This document shows positions 49,515-64,000 of a stretch of 64,000 nucleotides of DNA, piece after piece (position 1 is the first letter of the stretch; every line of letters begins with the position of its first letter). A program made the position numbers and the translations under genes. This DNA comes from Sindora glabra. Its lineage: Eukaryota; Streptophyta; Magnoliopsida; Fabales; Fabaceae. Location of the stretch: positions 6,205,001 to 6,269,000 of the forward strand of contig CM035236.1 in the NCBI GenBank assembly GCA_020226215.1. Direction: 5' to 3'. The notes below the pieces were generated by a model. That model saw only the letters and a program-made list of their open reading frames with translations. It had not been told where the DNA came from and did no database searches.

Positions 49515-49986
49515 GGTGGCGTTTGGTTTGCGGGATCTTACATTCTCAGGAAAGTGTACATTCCTAGGAATATGATTCTTGAGAATTTAATTAACAAGAA
49601 TGTAATATTCCTATATTTGGTTCACTATAAATTTTCCTGTGAATGTTTTAATATCACATTCCCATTCTATAGGAATCTTACATTCTCAGGAAAGTATACA
49701 TTCCTAGGAATATGATTTTTGGGAATTTAATTAACAAGAATGTAATATTCCTATATTTGGTTCACTATAAATTTTCCTGTGAATGTTTTAATATCACATT
49801 CCCATTCTATAGGAATCTGAAATACCCACCTCTCCCCATAGAAATATTTTAAGGGAATGTTAGGTTAAAAAGAATGTGATATTCTTGGGCATATTTTTTT
49901 CAAACCTTGAACCAAATATGAGAATGTAATATTTCTTTAAAATATTCTCGAAAATGTTAAAAATATTCCGCGAACCAAATGTCACC
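49515..49986. mobile_element. Tourist/Harbinger-like MITE
   Basis: The terminal inverted repeats GGTGGCGTTTGGTTTGCGGG and (right end, reverse complement) GGTGACATTTGGTTCGCGGA match at 16 of 20 positions. TTA flanks the element on both sides (49512-49514 and 49987-49989), the usual three-base duplication of PIF/Harbinger elements. The body holds a recent 140 bp tandem duplication. No coding capacity. Confidence 0.88.
49535..49814. repeat. 140-bp tandem duplication inside MITE
   Basis: Units 49535-49674 and 49675-49814 are nearly identical, with only a few substitutions visible (AAAGTGTACA versus AAAGTATACA; GATTCTTGAG versus GATTTTTGGG). The duplication is much younger than the repeats around it. 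Confidence 0.97.
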
Positions 49987-50029
49987 TTAGTACAAAGAAG
50001 TGAATTTAGAGATAGCAGAATAACAAAAA

Positions 50030-50190
50030 AACATTGATGAACTTGAACAACAAAGAGAGAAGAAGAAAAAAGGCAGAGCAAAAAATGTCGATGAAGTTGA
50101 ACAACAAAAAAAGAAGAAGAAAAAGGGCAAAGATAGAAACGTTGACGAAGTTAAATGTCCCAAGACTACAAGTAAAAGCTATGTGCATGT
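50030..50190 (+). repeat. 54-bp tandem repeat with open lysine-rich frame
   Basis: Units start at 50030, 50084 and 50138 (third partial). The plus-strand frame gives NIDELEQQREKKKKGRAK, NVDEVEQQKKKKKKGKDR, then NVDEVKCPK. It stays open to a TAA at about 50236, 69 codons after an upstream stop at 50018-50020. There is no ATG near its start and no recognised family. It could be a remnant exon of a charged repeat protein or chance. The hydrophobic minus-strand frame (50006-50188) is its shadow. Confidence 0.6.
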
Positions 50191-50239
50191 AGAAAAGAAG
50201 GAAGATGCCTTAATAGTGTTGCATTTGACACGTTAAAGC

Positions 50240-50957
50240 AACTTGCACAGAGAGCTTTCTGAGTTGAAAAATACTGAAAACCCAAAACCACGACTAGTAT
50301 ATAATTAGTAGATTAAATTGCATTATATATTTTAAAAAATATGAGATCAATTAATTCAATCATGCGATACATACATTTACAAATATAAATAATAAGTGAA
50401 GAACAATATTTGAACAAGTAATACCCTTATTGGCGCAAACAATGAAGTATGGAGTGGTTGAATCATACTCTATGTGCAAAATTGTTCTTTACAATGTGAA
50501 GTGGAATATCATGATAAAATTAAGGATCCAAGATTTAATAAATAGTTAATTAAAAATTATTTTCAAATTTATAATAATTTACTTCTTTAATTTTTTATTA
50601 AAAATTATATATTTTTTATTCTCTGAAATGTATTGGATGATCCAATCCAAAGTAGTTAACATATACGCATCAAATTAAGAAAAACAACTAAGGTTGATTA
50701 ATTTGCAGCTAGCTGTTTCCATACAAGGTGGATAAGGCCTTCTTACTATAAACCATTCATGCTAGGAGAATACCAATTAATATAAGCACATTATGACGCT
50801 ACTATATAGTAATAATTATAGAAGCATACACCAAATGGTTTATGGTTGACGTATACTTACCACTGTTGTTCAAATATCAGTGTAAGTGTGGGGTCAAAAT
50901 GCAAGAATATGTAAGTCCTGCAATTATTTATGGTGTATAATGTGCATTGATAAGTCG
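50240..50957. other. Intergenic, no gene
   Basis: AT-rich and mixed sequence with no open frame or repeat of note. Confidence 0.5.
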
Positions 50958-51604
50958 TAGGGGTAGGCAGAATATTATAAACTGATTTAAACTGATCGAA
51001 TCATTTTACATTTGATTGGTTTAAATTGGTTAATTATAATAAATAATTAGATTCAAATAATTTTTATTTTTTTTTATTTTTTTTAGTCGGTTGCAAATTT
51101 AAAATTTTTATCCATATTAAACTATAACCAACCAAATTATTATAGAGTTTAAAAATTTATTTTATAAGATATATTTTAAGGCCATCTATTATTTATCCCT
51201 TTATTTTCTTAACATTTACAAGCCATTTTTTAATATTAAAATCTCACTCTCAAATATCTCCCTCTTAAAAAAAAATTCAACACTTATTCAAATTTAAATC
51301 TATCTTACCAAATTTTAAATAAAATATAAGCACTGAGATATAAAAGTTTGGCAAAATTCATTTCAAGTTATTCATTTTTTATATTTTATTTGAAATACGA
51401 AGGGATAAGAGACCTATAAACTTTTTCACATGTTATAAAAAATTGAAATGATCAATTATTTTAAACCATTTACAACTGATTAATTTGATTAACAATGGAT
51501 TAAGTAATAATTTCAGTTAATTATAATATATTTAAAAAGATAATCGATTTAAAATAATTAATTAATTTGCAAATCGAAACCAATAGCAAAATTTGCCCAC
51601 CCCA
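50958..51604. mobile_element. hAT-like MITE with GGGGTRGGC ends
   Basis: The left end TAGGGGTAGGCAGAAT and right end ATTTGCCCACCCCA (reverse complement TGGGGTGGGCAAAT) form inverted repeats of a type common in plant hAT MITEs. Subterminal phrases with AACTGATTTAAACTGATCGA on the left reappear inverted on the right. The flanks (ATAAGTCG and ATAATGAG) share only some positions, so the target duplication is uncertain. Confidence 0.6.
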
Positions 51605-54588
51605 TAATGAGCGGCACACACGTTAATCATTTTACTTCGCGTGGTACCTCTCTTGCTAGTTTGGTGCATGCTCAGAAAGGCCCCTCTATATTCCATTAAT
51701 GTTGCCGTTGCCCTTATAGTGAAAGCGAACCATGCAGCTCATCCCGATAGGATCTTCTAACTACGTTACTTTATAATTAAAATTTTCTTTCTTGTACTAG
51801 GATATTCTCACTTTTTTTATATAATACTAATTGTTATTTGAAACCAAAATAATAATTAATAAATTTTTGTCAACAATGACGTTGCTAAAAATTGAAATTA
51901 TTCCATGTGCATGAATATATAAATTAAACTAACAAGAGTTGTTTTATTTTAGAATAAAATAGAAAGGATTTTTACTCTAAAAGAAAACATATAAAAAAGC
52001 TCTAATAAATCTTACACTCACCTTTAAATGTACGTATTTATCTTTTTTATTTAAAACAAAATGTGGCTAATATTACATCGTGCGTGAGTAATATCATGTG
52101 CAAACATTTTTCTATGCAGACATATTCTACTTAGGTGATAATGAAACAATACCAGTTCTCGCCTTTCACTACTTTCACAAGAGTCTGAGATGCAAGAATG
52201 CTGCAAACGACAATCGTTGTATTAACAAATCCAAAGATGTAAGATATCAGTTCTTTCCCTCCCTATTTTATCTACTCGATTGGGAAAACCAAATGAGGTT
52301 TCTCAACATCACTATCTAAGGAAAAGAGTATGAGATTATCACTAGACCTTTTGACACGGCAAGATCATGAAGGTTCAAAATCGAAGTAGTCGAAGAATAT
52401 ATGATCTAGTGGAAATGACACTAGAAAATATAATGTAGTCATGATTGACTCATCGACTTTAATTTGATATAACGAAGGACAATTCGATTACAAGGGAAAA
52501 AATTATTATCTCCAAGTTTTGAGGTATTTTATATATGTTAAAGAATTTTGAATTTGATTTTGAAAATTTATTGAAAGAAATTTCGTACTTAAGGCTAATA
52601 ATACCATTTAATAGAAAAAGCAAGAAGAAAAAAAAGATAATTTACTTTAAACAAGATAACTAATATGAATAATTTAAATGATTTAGAGAGAAAATAACTC
52701 AACCTTATACTATTGCATAGAATAAGAAGAGAAACAATTATAAAGCTAATTACAATACCTAATTACAACCTCACGCTATGATGAGCATGTAAATTCCAGT
52801 AATCAAAATCATATTTCTATTTATTTTGGCCCTAAAAAAAAAAAGCATATCTCTACATCTGGTATATTGAACACAAATATCTAACGTAGAGATTGAATAT
52901 TTAATGCAAGAATTATTACTTAAAATGTTTATGTGATTAAGAATTGATCAAACTTAAATATCAATTATAGAGTTATTAATAATCACCCCATCATCTACTT
53001 TTACTATAGCAAAATCGTTATTGTATACGTAGGTTTCATCACTGTCATGATGAAAATGGATGATGTAATACAATTAATTATGTAATATATGCGAAGCCTA
53101 AATTATAGACCAAATTTTGTTGGAAACCGAGTCTAGCCAAATTACCAAAAGGTTAATGTATATTTAAGTAGAAACAATATTTCCAATTTTTTAAGATCAG
53201 ATTTCATTCATCCTAAATGAAATCGCTGTCAACACATCTGTCTCTTATTAATAAGGGGATTGGAGGTTCATGCAAATCGAAGGAAGATTACATTATTGAT
53301 GAGAATGAGTTTAGTAGGAAGGACATCAATATCATACTCCATCAACCAATTCTGGGACGCCGAAATGCTGCAGAACAGTGACCTCTTAACTTTAAGCTAA
53401 GAGTTAGATTATCTGTCAACAGCTGGCTATATATAAACTAAGGTACGAAGTGTCATTTTCTCGTAAATTAAGCCATACGAGTGCCTACTTACTGTTTAAT
53501 TTCTCTCATCTTTATCCTGTAAACCTTTTTTTCTTTTAAATCAACTGGTATTTGTTGGGTATATCGAACCCTCAGTTAATTGAATTCAAACTAAATTGAA
53601 TTTCTTTCAAAAGGAAAAAATTCTGCATAATAATATTTTTCATCCATGAAGTTCGAATTTAAAATTTTATTTAATAAAATTAAATTGCCACCCACTCAAA
53701 TCAGCCAATTTTCATATTTCTATCCTGTAATACTTTTTTATCTTTCTTCCCCTTCGAGATTACATGACAAAAGGCCTTGGATCAGTGATTATCAGCCTTG
53801 TCTTAAGTTTAAGCCAACGTCTTTGATCTCATACGTGCAAATTCTTTGCATGCTGTGGGCCCATATGTTGAAGTTAGCCGCCAATCCCACCATTCAAATC
53901 ATCGAAATCAATCAACTTCTCTCAACTGTCCGTGGAAATCAATATAGGACCCAAATAATTAATAATGGCTAGCTGGTGTGGCCTCATCGAAAGTCCAACT
54001 CTTAACTAAGAAAATACGCCTCAGGCCTTTCCAGTAATTACGTCCAGCGGATCTCATGGGCATAATTTTCGTTACCTTTGAGCGCATGGCAATTAAGCCA
54101 TTAATTTGATCCGATAATTTTTTTTATCTGACTCAAGTTATAGTTCGTTTATATTGAATTTAGAAATTTAAATAAAAAATCATTCTTTTTATTTATGGGC
54201 ATTTCAGATTAGTTATAATTTTTTTTATTTTTTCTTATATATTTATCAACACAACATCATATGCAATTTACTTTTATAATTCATAATCATATCAAATATT
54301 ATAAACCATTTAACAAATATATATTCCTTATTATGAAGTTGGAATCAAACTTAAATTGAATTTTAAAAAATTTCTAGTATTACTGGTATACTAATGATAT
54401 GGGTCCACCCATTATGAGTGTCTCCACATTCATCACCAACAATAATGACATTACTTAGTTCATAGTCGGGAGTTTACGTTTGTTATACCCCTATCACATA
54501 TTTATCTAAATACTATCATTATTTTCTATCAAGATCGATGCAAATAAATGATATTGTATACTCATAAGAGATATTATGATTTAGCAAA
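51605..54588. other. Intergenic, no gene recognised
   Basis: Less AT-rich patches occur at 51605-51770, 52080-52320, 53170-53470 and 53740-54080. The frames at 52098-52319 (73 codons) and 53646-53972 (108 codons) start with ATG but contain no recognised motif or splice context. A TATATATAAAC sequence at about 53430 could be a TATA box without an evident gene. A copia 5' LTR was expected before 54589, but no pair was recognised. Confidence 0.4.
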
Positions 54589-57500
54589 ATGGCTAGCAAA
54601 AACATAATTGCTGAATTAAATAAGGGTGACAAACTAAATGGAGATAATTGGGATATATGGCATTGAAAAATATCTTATATATTAGAATAGTAAGATGTTC
54701 TTGAAGCTTTGAACCATGTCATGATGAAATCAGAATATGGGAACATAACCCAGCATAGAAGGGATGTTGAGGCATATATTATTTTGAAGAAAAAGAATAG
54801 TATCGCACAAATTATACTTTTAAGTGCAATGATGGATGACCTTATGTGTGAGTATAAGGATTATCCAATTGCCCAAGATATGTGGATTGTCCTAAAAAAG
54901 TTTTGGTAGTACTTCTACTACCAAACTAAGGAGACTCACAATCAAATTTGACATTTATAAACTTCAGTCTAATACACCGATGAAATAACATTTACAAGAA
55001 ATGTCAAATATGATTCATGAGTTAAAAGCTATAGGACATGAACTTTCTAGTAAGTGCAAGTTGTAATTAAGTCACTTCCTACAAGTTGAGAACACATGAA
55101 AGTCAATCTAACTCACAACGAAAGCATTGTTACTTTCAATTATGTGGCAAGACATCTAGAACTCGAGGGTGAATCTCTGGGGACTTATAGACCTTCTGGG
55201 CAAGCATATGTAGTGGAGGGAGCAGGACTTTCAAATTCCAAGCCTAAGTTTAAGAAAGACAATAAGTTCCAGAAGAGAAAATTTAGGCCCAATTTTAAGG
55301 TTAAGAAAATCTTCAGAAAGAAGAAAGGAAAGCATGACTCAAAGAACTTTGATTTCAAGAAGATCAAATGTTATGCCTACCAGAGAATAGGCTATTTTGC
55401 TCGAGATTATACTCAGCAAAATGAACAGAATAAAATATTGCTGGATATTGAACTTACACATTTTTCATATGTTTCTAGTACTATTTTTCTAATAGAATCT
55501 CATCCTTTGTGGATTTTGGACTTATATGTCGCAGACCATGTGAGTAAAGATCGAGGATCCTACATAGAATACCGTCGATTATTAAGTCAAAACAAATGGC
55601 TTTACATTGGAAACAACGCAAGGATTGAGGCTAATGGCATTAGTACATGCAAGTTGGACTTACATGGCGGAAAAACTTTAATTCTACATGATGTACTTTA
55701 TGCACCTTACATTCGATAGAATTTAGTTGCTATTTGTTCTTTACTTTGTTTTGGATTTTCAATTAATTTTCATGATAATGTTGCTGACATTTTTAAAGAT
55801 AATATACTTTATGGTTCTGACTTTATTTCTGATAGATTTTTCATTCTAGATGTTATCAAAAATGTTGCTTATAATTGCTTTGCTGCTTCTACTTCAAATT
55901 TAAATGCTGATATGGATATTTGGCATGCTAAACTAGGACATATAAATCAGAATAAAATGATTAAACTAGCAAAAGAATGATTGCTAAGTCTAATTTCAAA
56001 ATTAGAAATGTCCTTGTATAAATATTGTCTAATTGGTAAAGCAACTAGAAAATCATTTGAAAAAAGGATTAAGGCAGAAACTCCATTACAATTAATTCAC
56101 TTCGATATATATGATCATTTGAGTGTGAGGGCAAGACAGGAAGTTTGGTACTTCATCACTTGCATTGATGATTACTCACAATACAGTCATATCTATTCGA
56201 TTTCATATAAGTCAAAAGCATTAGAATGCTTCAATTGTTATTTAAATGAAGTTGAGAATCAAATGGATAAGAAAGTTAAAGCACTCAAAACTGACTGTGA
56301 ATATGAATATTTGTTTGAACAATTTAAAGAGTTATGTAAATAAAAAAGAATAATATGATAATTAATAATCCTTGACACTCCATAACAAAATGGCGCAATT
56401 GAAAGAAGAAACAGAACAATTCTAAACATGGTTAAGTCAATGATGGCACAAGTCAATTTACTTTTTTCATATTTAGGAGATGCTATATTGACAATTACTT
56501 TTATACTTAGCCAGGTGCCTTCAAAGTCTATTATATCTACACCCTATGAATTATAAACAAAAACGCAAACCTAATTTAAGTATTCTTAGACCATAAGGGT
56601 CTAGTGCATATATCCATGACATTTCCCATGTCCTAAAAGGAAGAAATATATCTTTATAAGAAATTCAAAATTATCTAAGGGATACATTTTCATTAGTGAA
56701 AACGAGGATGGAATAATGACAGAACTTGAATTAAGGGATGTCATATTCTTAGAAAGTGAGTTTTCTAGTAGAAGAGAAATTAATCACACTATATCTTTTT
56801 ATAAGTTACAAGATCAAGTAGATAATATTGAATCTTATCCATCTTATCCGAGTGAAAGCTCTCAAAGAGTATATGTCAATTCGAGTAGAAGCTTTGAGAG
56901 AATAAATGAGAACCCTATATTCAAATATGACATAATACAAGGAACCCTACCACAAAAAAGTAAAAAAGGAAGTGTACCTAAAAGATATTTTTCAATTGAA
57001 GGATCAACTCTTATTGTTACTCCTCAAGATGAAAAAGAGTCAAGAATAGTTGAAAAGGCTCTAACTTGCCTAGCTAAAGAACATTGGAAGAAAGTAATGG
57101 AGGAAGAAATAGACTCAATGAAAACCAACCAAGTTTGGGAACTAATTAACTTACCATTTGGCTGAAAGGCAATTGGGAACAAATGGGTTCTTAAAATTAA
57201 AAAAAAAAAGAAAATTAATCAATTGAAAGGTATAAGGCTCAACTAGTTACAAAAAGATGCACCCAACAGGAAGGAATAGATTATGAGGACACATTCTCAC
57301 CTGTCGTACATTTCAATTTAATTAGATTACTCCTAATTATAGTAGCAAATCTAGATTTAGAACTACATCGAATGGATGTAAAAATCACTTTTCTTAATGG
57401 AGAACTGGATGAAGAAATTTACATGGAATAACCAATAGGTTTCATGTAAAAAAGAGAGGAAAAGAAAGTTTGTAAACTCCAAAAATCCATTTATAGACTT

Positions 57501-58604
57501 AAACAATCATCCAGATAATAGTATTTGAGGTTTCACCGAACTATAACCTCATATGACTTCCAAATGATTGAGGAAAAGCATTGTATTTACATCAAGTGGT
57601 ATGAAGGTAATGTTGTAATATTATCCATTTATGTGGATGATATACTATTAGTTGCGAATAATTTAAATTTGATTATGGCTATTAAGAAATAATTATCCTT
57701 GAATTTCAAGATGAAAGATATGGGTGAAGTAAATTATATTCTTGGAGTTAAAATCTTTAGAGATCGCTTTAAGAAACTTGTTTCTCTTTCTTAAGAAAAT
57801 TATATATGGAGAATCCTTGAGAAATTCAATATGAAAGATTGCAAACTCATGGATACCCCTGTATATAAGAGTGAACCATTAAGTCAAGAAATGTACCCTC
57901 AAAATGAATATAAGAAGAAATTAATGAAAAGAGTTCCTTTTTCTAGTGTGGTTGATAATCTAATGTATGCAATAATGTATACTAAACCGAATATTTATCA
58001 TGTAGTCAGACTCGTAAGCAGATACCAGTTAAACCTCAAACAGAAACATTAGAAAGTTGTTAAGAGAATATTGAGATATCTAAAAGGAACAGTTAATTAT
58101 GTGCTATGCTATCAAGGAAATGATTTGTGCTTAGTTAAATATTTTGATACAGATTGGGCAAGAGACTTAGATGAGTGAAAATTCACATTAGGTTACTTAT
58201 TCTTGCTAAATAATAACGCCATATCATGGTGTAACAAGAAGCAGAGATGCATTGCATTGTCAATAATGGAAGTGGAGTTTGTAGCATGTTCAGCAGTGGT
58301 ACAAAAGGCTATATAGTTGAAAAAATTTATAAAAAACCTAAAGGTTTATGGTGAAAGTTCAAACCCCATCCTGATATACTGTGACAGTTAGGTAGCCATG
58401 GCCTATACAAAGGATCCAGGTACCATAGAAAGACTAAGCACATTAATACAAAATATCATTTTGTGAGAGAAGTTATCGTGCAAAAAAAAGGTCACCATTT
58501 AACATATTCCTATGCAAAAGATGAAAGCAGATCTTTTTACTAAGCCTATACCTAGATATATGTATATTAAACATGTAAAAACTCTTGGTATGCATAAAAT
58601 GTAA
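54589..58604 (+). pseudogene. Ty1/copia gag-pol polyprotein, degraded
   Basis: Conceptual translation starts MASKNIIAELNKGDKLNGDN and shows copia order. Gag runs to about 55360. A damaged CCHC knuckle follows near 55367-55410 (CYAYQRIGYFARDY, second and last Cys and the His replaced). The protease active site is lost near 55520 (LDLYVAD where LDSGASD is usual). GAG-pre-integrase has WHAKLGHIN. Integrase has HFDI (about 56100), TDCEYEY (56291) and GAIERRN (56391). Reverse transcriptase has ELHRMDVKITFLNGEL and an intact YVDD at 57630-57641. RNase H has DTDWARD and SWCNKKQ (58150-58250). It ends ADLFTKPIP...HVKTLGM. Many stops and shifts (for example the TGA after DIWH and the TGA at 57163-57165) make it inactive. 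No PBS, purine tract or LTR pair could be identified. Confidence 0.92.
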
Positions 58605-61719
<3,115 letters not shown>

Positions 61720-61730
61720 TTTTATAAACA
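61720..61730 (+). promoter_or_regulatory. Probable TATA box of XTH gene
   Basis: TTTTATAAACA lies about 185 bases upstream of the XTH start codon. It is followed by a pyrimidine patch CGCTCTTCCTCCTTTG (61809-61824), a common feature near plant transcription starts. A start site about 30 bases downstream would give a 5' leader near 160 bases. Confidence 0.55.
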
Positions 61731-61913
61731 GTTTGGTAGGCCCTTATCACTGCTCTCCATTAGCTGTATGGAAAGCTAAGTGGACGCTTTTCCATTCCAA
61801 CGCAAGATCGCTCTTCCTCCTTTGTACAAATACGATAATCCTTCACTTCCTTTCCAAACCAATTCCATAATCATTCTTTCTCTTAATTAAAGTCATCCAA
61901 ACATAACATAACC

Positions 61914-63194
61914 ATGCCCATCTGTTCTTCTTTAAGAAATGCAAGTTTCTTAAAGCTGTTGTTGATTCTCCTGTCTGCTGTCCGTGTTTTGGGACGACCT
62001 GCGACTTTTCTGCAAGACTTTCGAATAACATGGTCTGGTTCCCATATCAGGCAAGTCGATGGTGGCAGGACCATCCAACTTGTTCTTGACCAAAACTCTG
62101 GTAAGTTCTTTTTCAGCACTTTCCTTATCGATCATGATGGGCAATTTGAATTAAAAAGGAAAACATTTGAACTACTGAATATAACGTTGATCATATTGCT
62201 CGTACTCTGCTACATTTTTCAGGATGTGGATTCGCTTCCAAAAGGCAATACTTATTTGGTCGTGTTAGCATGAAGATCAAACTTGTAGCTGGCGACTCTG
62301 CCGGGACTGTCACCGCCTTCTATGTAAGTTCAACATTAAGCAGAACAGAGTACTAATCCTCTGTTTTAAATTATTTGTTTTTGACGTACGTATGCTATTA
62401 TTTGGCTTCGACGTTGTGGCAGATGAACTCCAACACCAACAATGTCCGTGACGAGTTAGACTTTGAATTCTTGGGCAACAGGAGCGGGCAGCCCTACACT
62501 GTTCAAACAAACATCTTTGCTCACGGGAAGGGTGATAGAGAACAAAGGGTCAACCTCTGGTTTGATCCTTCTGCTGACTTCCACACCTACACTATTTTCT
62601 GGAACCATCATCATATTGTGTAAGTAAATCAACCACAAAAATTAAAAATCCTAAAACGTTAGTATAATCACATTAAATTTTATTTATCCAGATTCCCTCA
62701 TTTTCCATTTAGTTTATTTGAGTCTCACTCATTCCTTGTCCTGTCTGTTCCAAATATGTTAACTTTTTCTTCCTTCTTTTTTTTTTTTTTTGGTCTATTG
62801 CAGCTTCTATGTAGACGAAGTTCCCATAAGAGTTTACAAGAACAACGATGCCAGGAGGATTCCATACCCGGCGACGCAGGCAATGGGAGTGTATTCAACA
62901 TTATGGGAAGCAGATGACTGGGCAACAAGAGGTGGGCTGGAGAAAATTGATTGGAGCAAAGCACCTTTCTATGCTTATTACAAGGATTTCGACATCGAAG
63001 GATGCCCGGTGCCAGGACCTGCTAACTGTGCCTCCAATCCGAGAAACTGGTGGGAAGGGACTGCTTACCAATCTCTTAATGCCATTGAAGCCCGAAGGTA
63101 CAGATGGGTTCGCATGAACCACATGATCTATGACTACTGTAAGGATAAGTCACGCTACCCCGTGACCCCACCGGAGTGCCTTGCCCGCATCTGA
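61914..63194 (+). CDS. XTH9: Xyloglucan endotransglucosylase/hydrolase, XTH9-like
   Basis: Exons are 61914-62100, 62223-62323, 62423-62619 and 62804-63194, with GT-AG introns and intact phase, giving 291 residues, normal for the family. The start at 61914 has an ACCATG context and a hydrophobic signal peptide (FLKLLLILLSAVRVLG, residues 12-27). Mature RPATFLQDF leads into the GH16 jelly-roll. The catalytic motif DELDFEFLG has nucleophile E107, D109 and acid/base E111. N-glycosylation site NRS (N115) follows directly. Further conserved parts are YLFGRVSMKIKL, GVYSTLWEADDWATRGGLEK, WSKAPFYAYYKDF and the cysteine-bearing C-terminal domain (RYRWVR...YDYCKDKSRYP...PPEC). Such enzymes cut and rejoin xyloglucan chains in the apoplast during wall expansion. 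RDELDF instead of HDEIDF and the overall sequence point to the XTH9 branch. The paralogue name is by homology. Confidence 0.96.
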
Positions 63195-63620
63195 ACCTCA
63201 GTTCAGTGAATCATCTGCAAACTCAAACGTTCCCATAGCACTTGACGTGCATGTGTTTTACACCGAGTTTATCATAATACCTCGTACTGTTCCTCTCACA
63301 CTTGGACACACAGCACAATAATCAATCTATGTTTTAAATAAGGAGAGTTAGTTTGAATCAAATAGCAAGATATGTCTAACTGTGGGAGTTAATGTGTGTA
63401 AATAGCAATAATTTCGTTTTTATATACAATGGAAGGGGATACAGGAGAATAAAATGTAACGAGTCTTGTATTGGTATACGGGGGACGAAGCCTAAAGTGC
63501 AAATAAAGCTTGTTATTGTTTGTGTTCCAATAGGAAGAGAGCAAAAGTCACCTCAGGCTCTATGTTTCGGCATTTTATTTGTTATTGTTTGTGTTCTAAT
63601 AAAGCTTGTCTGGTTAGCCA
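63195..63620 (+). terminator. XTH 3' untranslated region with polyadenylation signals
   Basis: After the TGA at 63192-63194 come AATAAA at about 63502 and another at about 63599, each followed by AGCTTGT. A short duplication, TTGTTATTGTTTGTGTTC (63510 and 63581), links the two. Either signal could set the transcript end. Two usable signals would give alternative 3' ends about 100 bases apart. Confidence 0.55.
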
Positions 63621-64000
63621 TTATTGTGATGATGAAGATGAACATATTGTTCTTGCTTTTAAATATAGCAACTCGTAGATGAGGAATAAAGAGTTTCTCG
63701 CTGGTTAAGCAAAGACAAGAAATTAATGCCATGGTTCTTGGGGAAGATATTTTTCCTTTATTCCTTGTCATTTGAATTTCATATATGCTTATTTCATATC
63801 AATCTGATTCGTATATTCGGTGCCTGAACCGAAGTAGACAAAGATGCGAGGGGTCGTGGCATTACCTAGAGTGAAGCATTATGCATTAAGCATTGGTAAC
63901 TGATCCTGCCTTGTCTCGGATATTTTGGTAGGAATCCTCATAATATATTCGTCAAAATTATCACTTTAAGCATGAAATTAGACAAAACCATAAAATGTGT
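63621..64000. other. Downstream flank, no gene recognised
   Basis: Mixed-composition DNA up to the window edge with no frame or repeat that can be assigned. The minus frame at 63553-63771 is not supported by any motif. Confidence 0.4.

Noticed and set aside
50006..50188. Hydrophobic minus-strand frame that looks like a membrane protein
   Set aside because: It is the antisense shadow of AAG/AAA lysine codons in the 54-bp repeat, giving L and F by composition.
53646..53972. 108-codon plus-strand frame with ATG
   Set aside because: No recognised domain, no splice or promoter context. Left as a possible but unsupported gene.
62725..63122. Minus-strand and alternative-frame open frames within the XTH exons
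   Set aside because: Shadows of the conserved XTH coding sequence.

Overview
The window is nuclear DNA from a flowering plant, most likely a eudicot. It is strongly AT-rich and carries two intron-containing plant genes with canonical GT-AG introns. The rest is mostly plant transposable-element debris: CACTA, hAT, Harbinger-like and hAT-like MITEs, Ty1/copia, and a long LTR-like repeat pair. Nothing bacterial, organellar or CRISPR-like is present. The species cannot be fixed from the sequence.

Two genes look intact. On the minus strand at 5138-5706 is a three-exon gene for a 127-residue secreted cysteine-rich peptide of the EPIDERMAL PATTERNING FACTOR-LIKE family, closest to EPFL2. On the plus strand at 61914-63194 is a four-exon gene for a 291-residue xyloglucan endotransglucosylase/hydrolase, closest to XTH9. 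Both are secreted to the apoplast and belong to growth and patterning biology. They are more than 55 kb apart, and nothing shows co-regulation.

Layout. 1-990: less AT-rich DNA with a possible minus-strand gene fragment and a 3 x 42 bp minisatellite, cut off by a small foldback MITE (991-1140; sister copy near 3618-3772). 3990-4470: G-poor low-complexity tract. 5138-6300: EPFL2-like gene and upstream region. About 7800-12900: degraded minus-strand CACTA element. 13396-20470: LTR-like direct repeats around a 1.4 kb interior. 20480-25740: AT-rich DNA with one MITE. 25749-26664: CACTA-terminus-like block with a 3 x 218 bp tandem array. 28332-29700: broken hAT transposase. About 31400-36640: second minus-strand CACTA remnant of the same family as the first. 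38625-39197, 40368-40990, 49515-49986 and 50958-51604: MITEs. 43190-43500: cluster of short palindromic units. 44900-49500: no recognisable gene, one direct duplication. 54589-58604: degraded Ty1/copia element. 60850-60949: long AT microsatellite. 61700-63610: XTH gene with promoter and 3' end.

I did not find a convincing new biological system. The observations most worth a second look are structural: two CACTA copies differing by a whole downstream domain, MITEs and other repeats carrying recent internal tandem duplications, the 218 bp array beside a CACTA-like end, the palindromic unit cluster at 43.2-43.5 kb, and a possible gene fragment that stops exactly at a MITE terminus.
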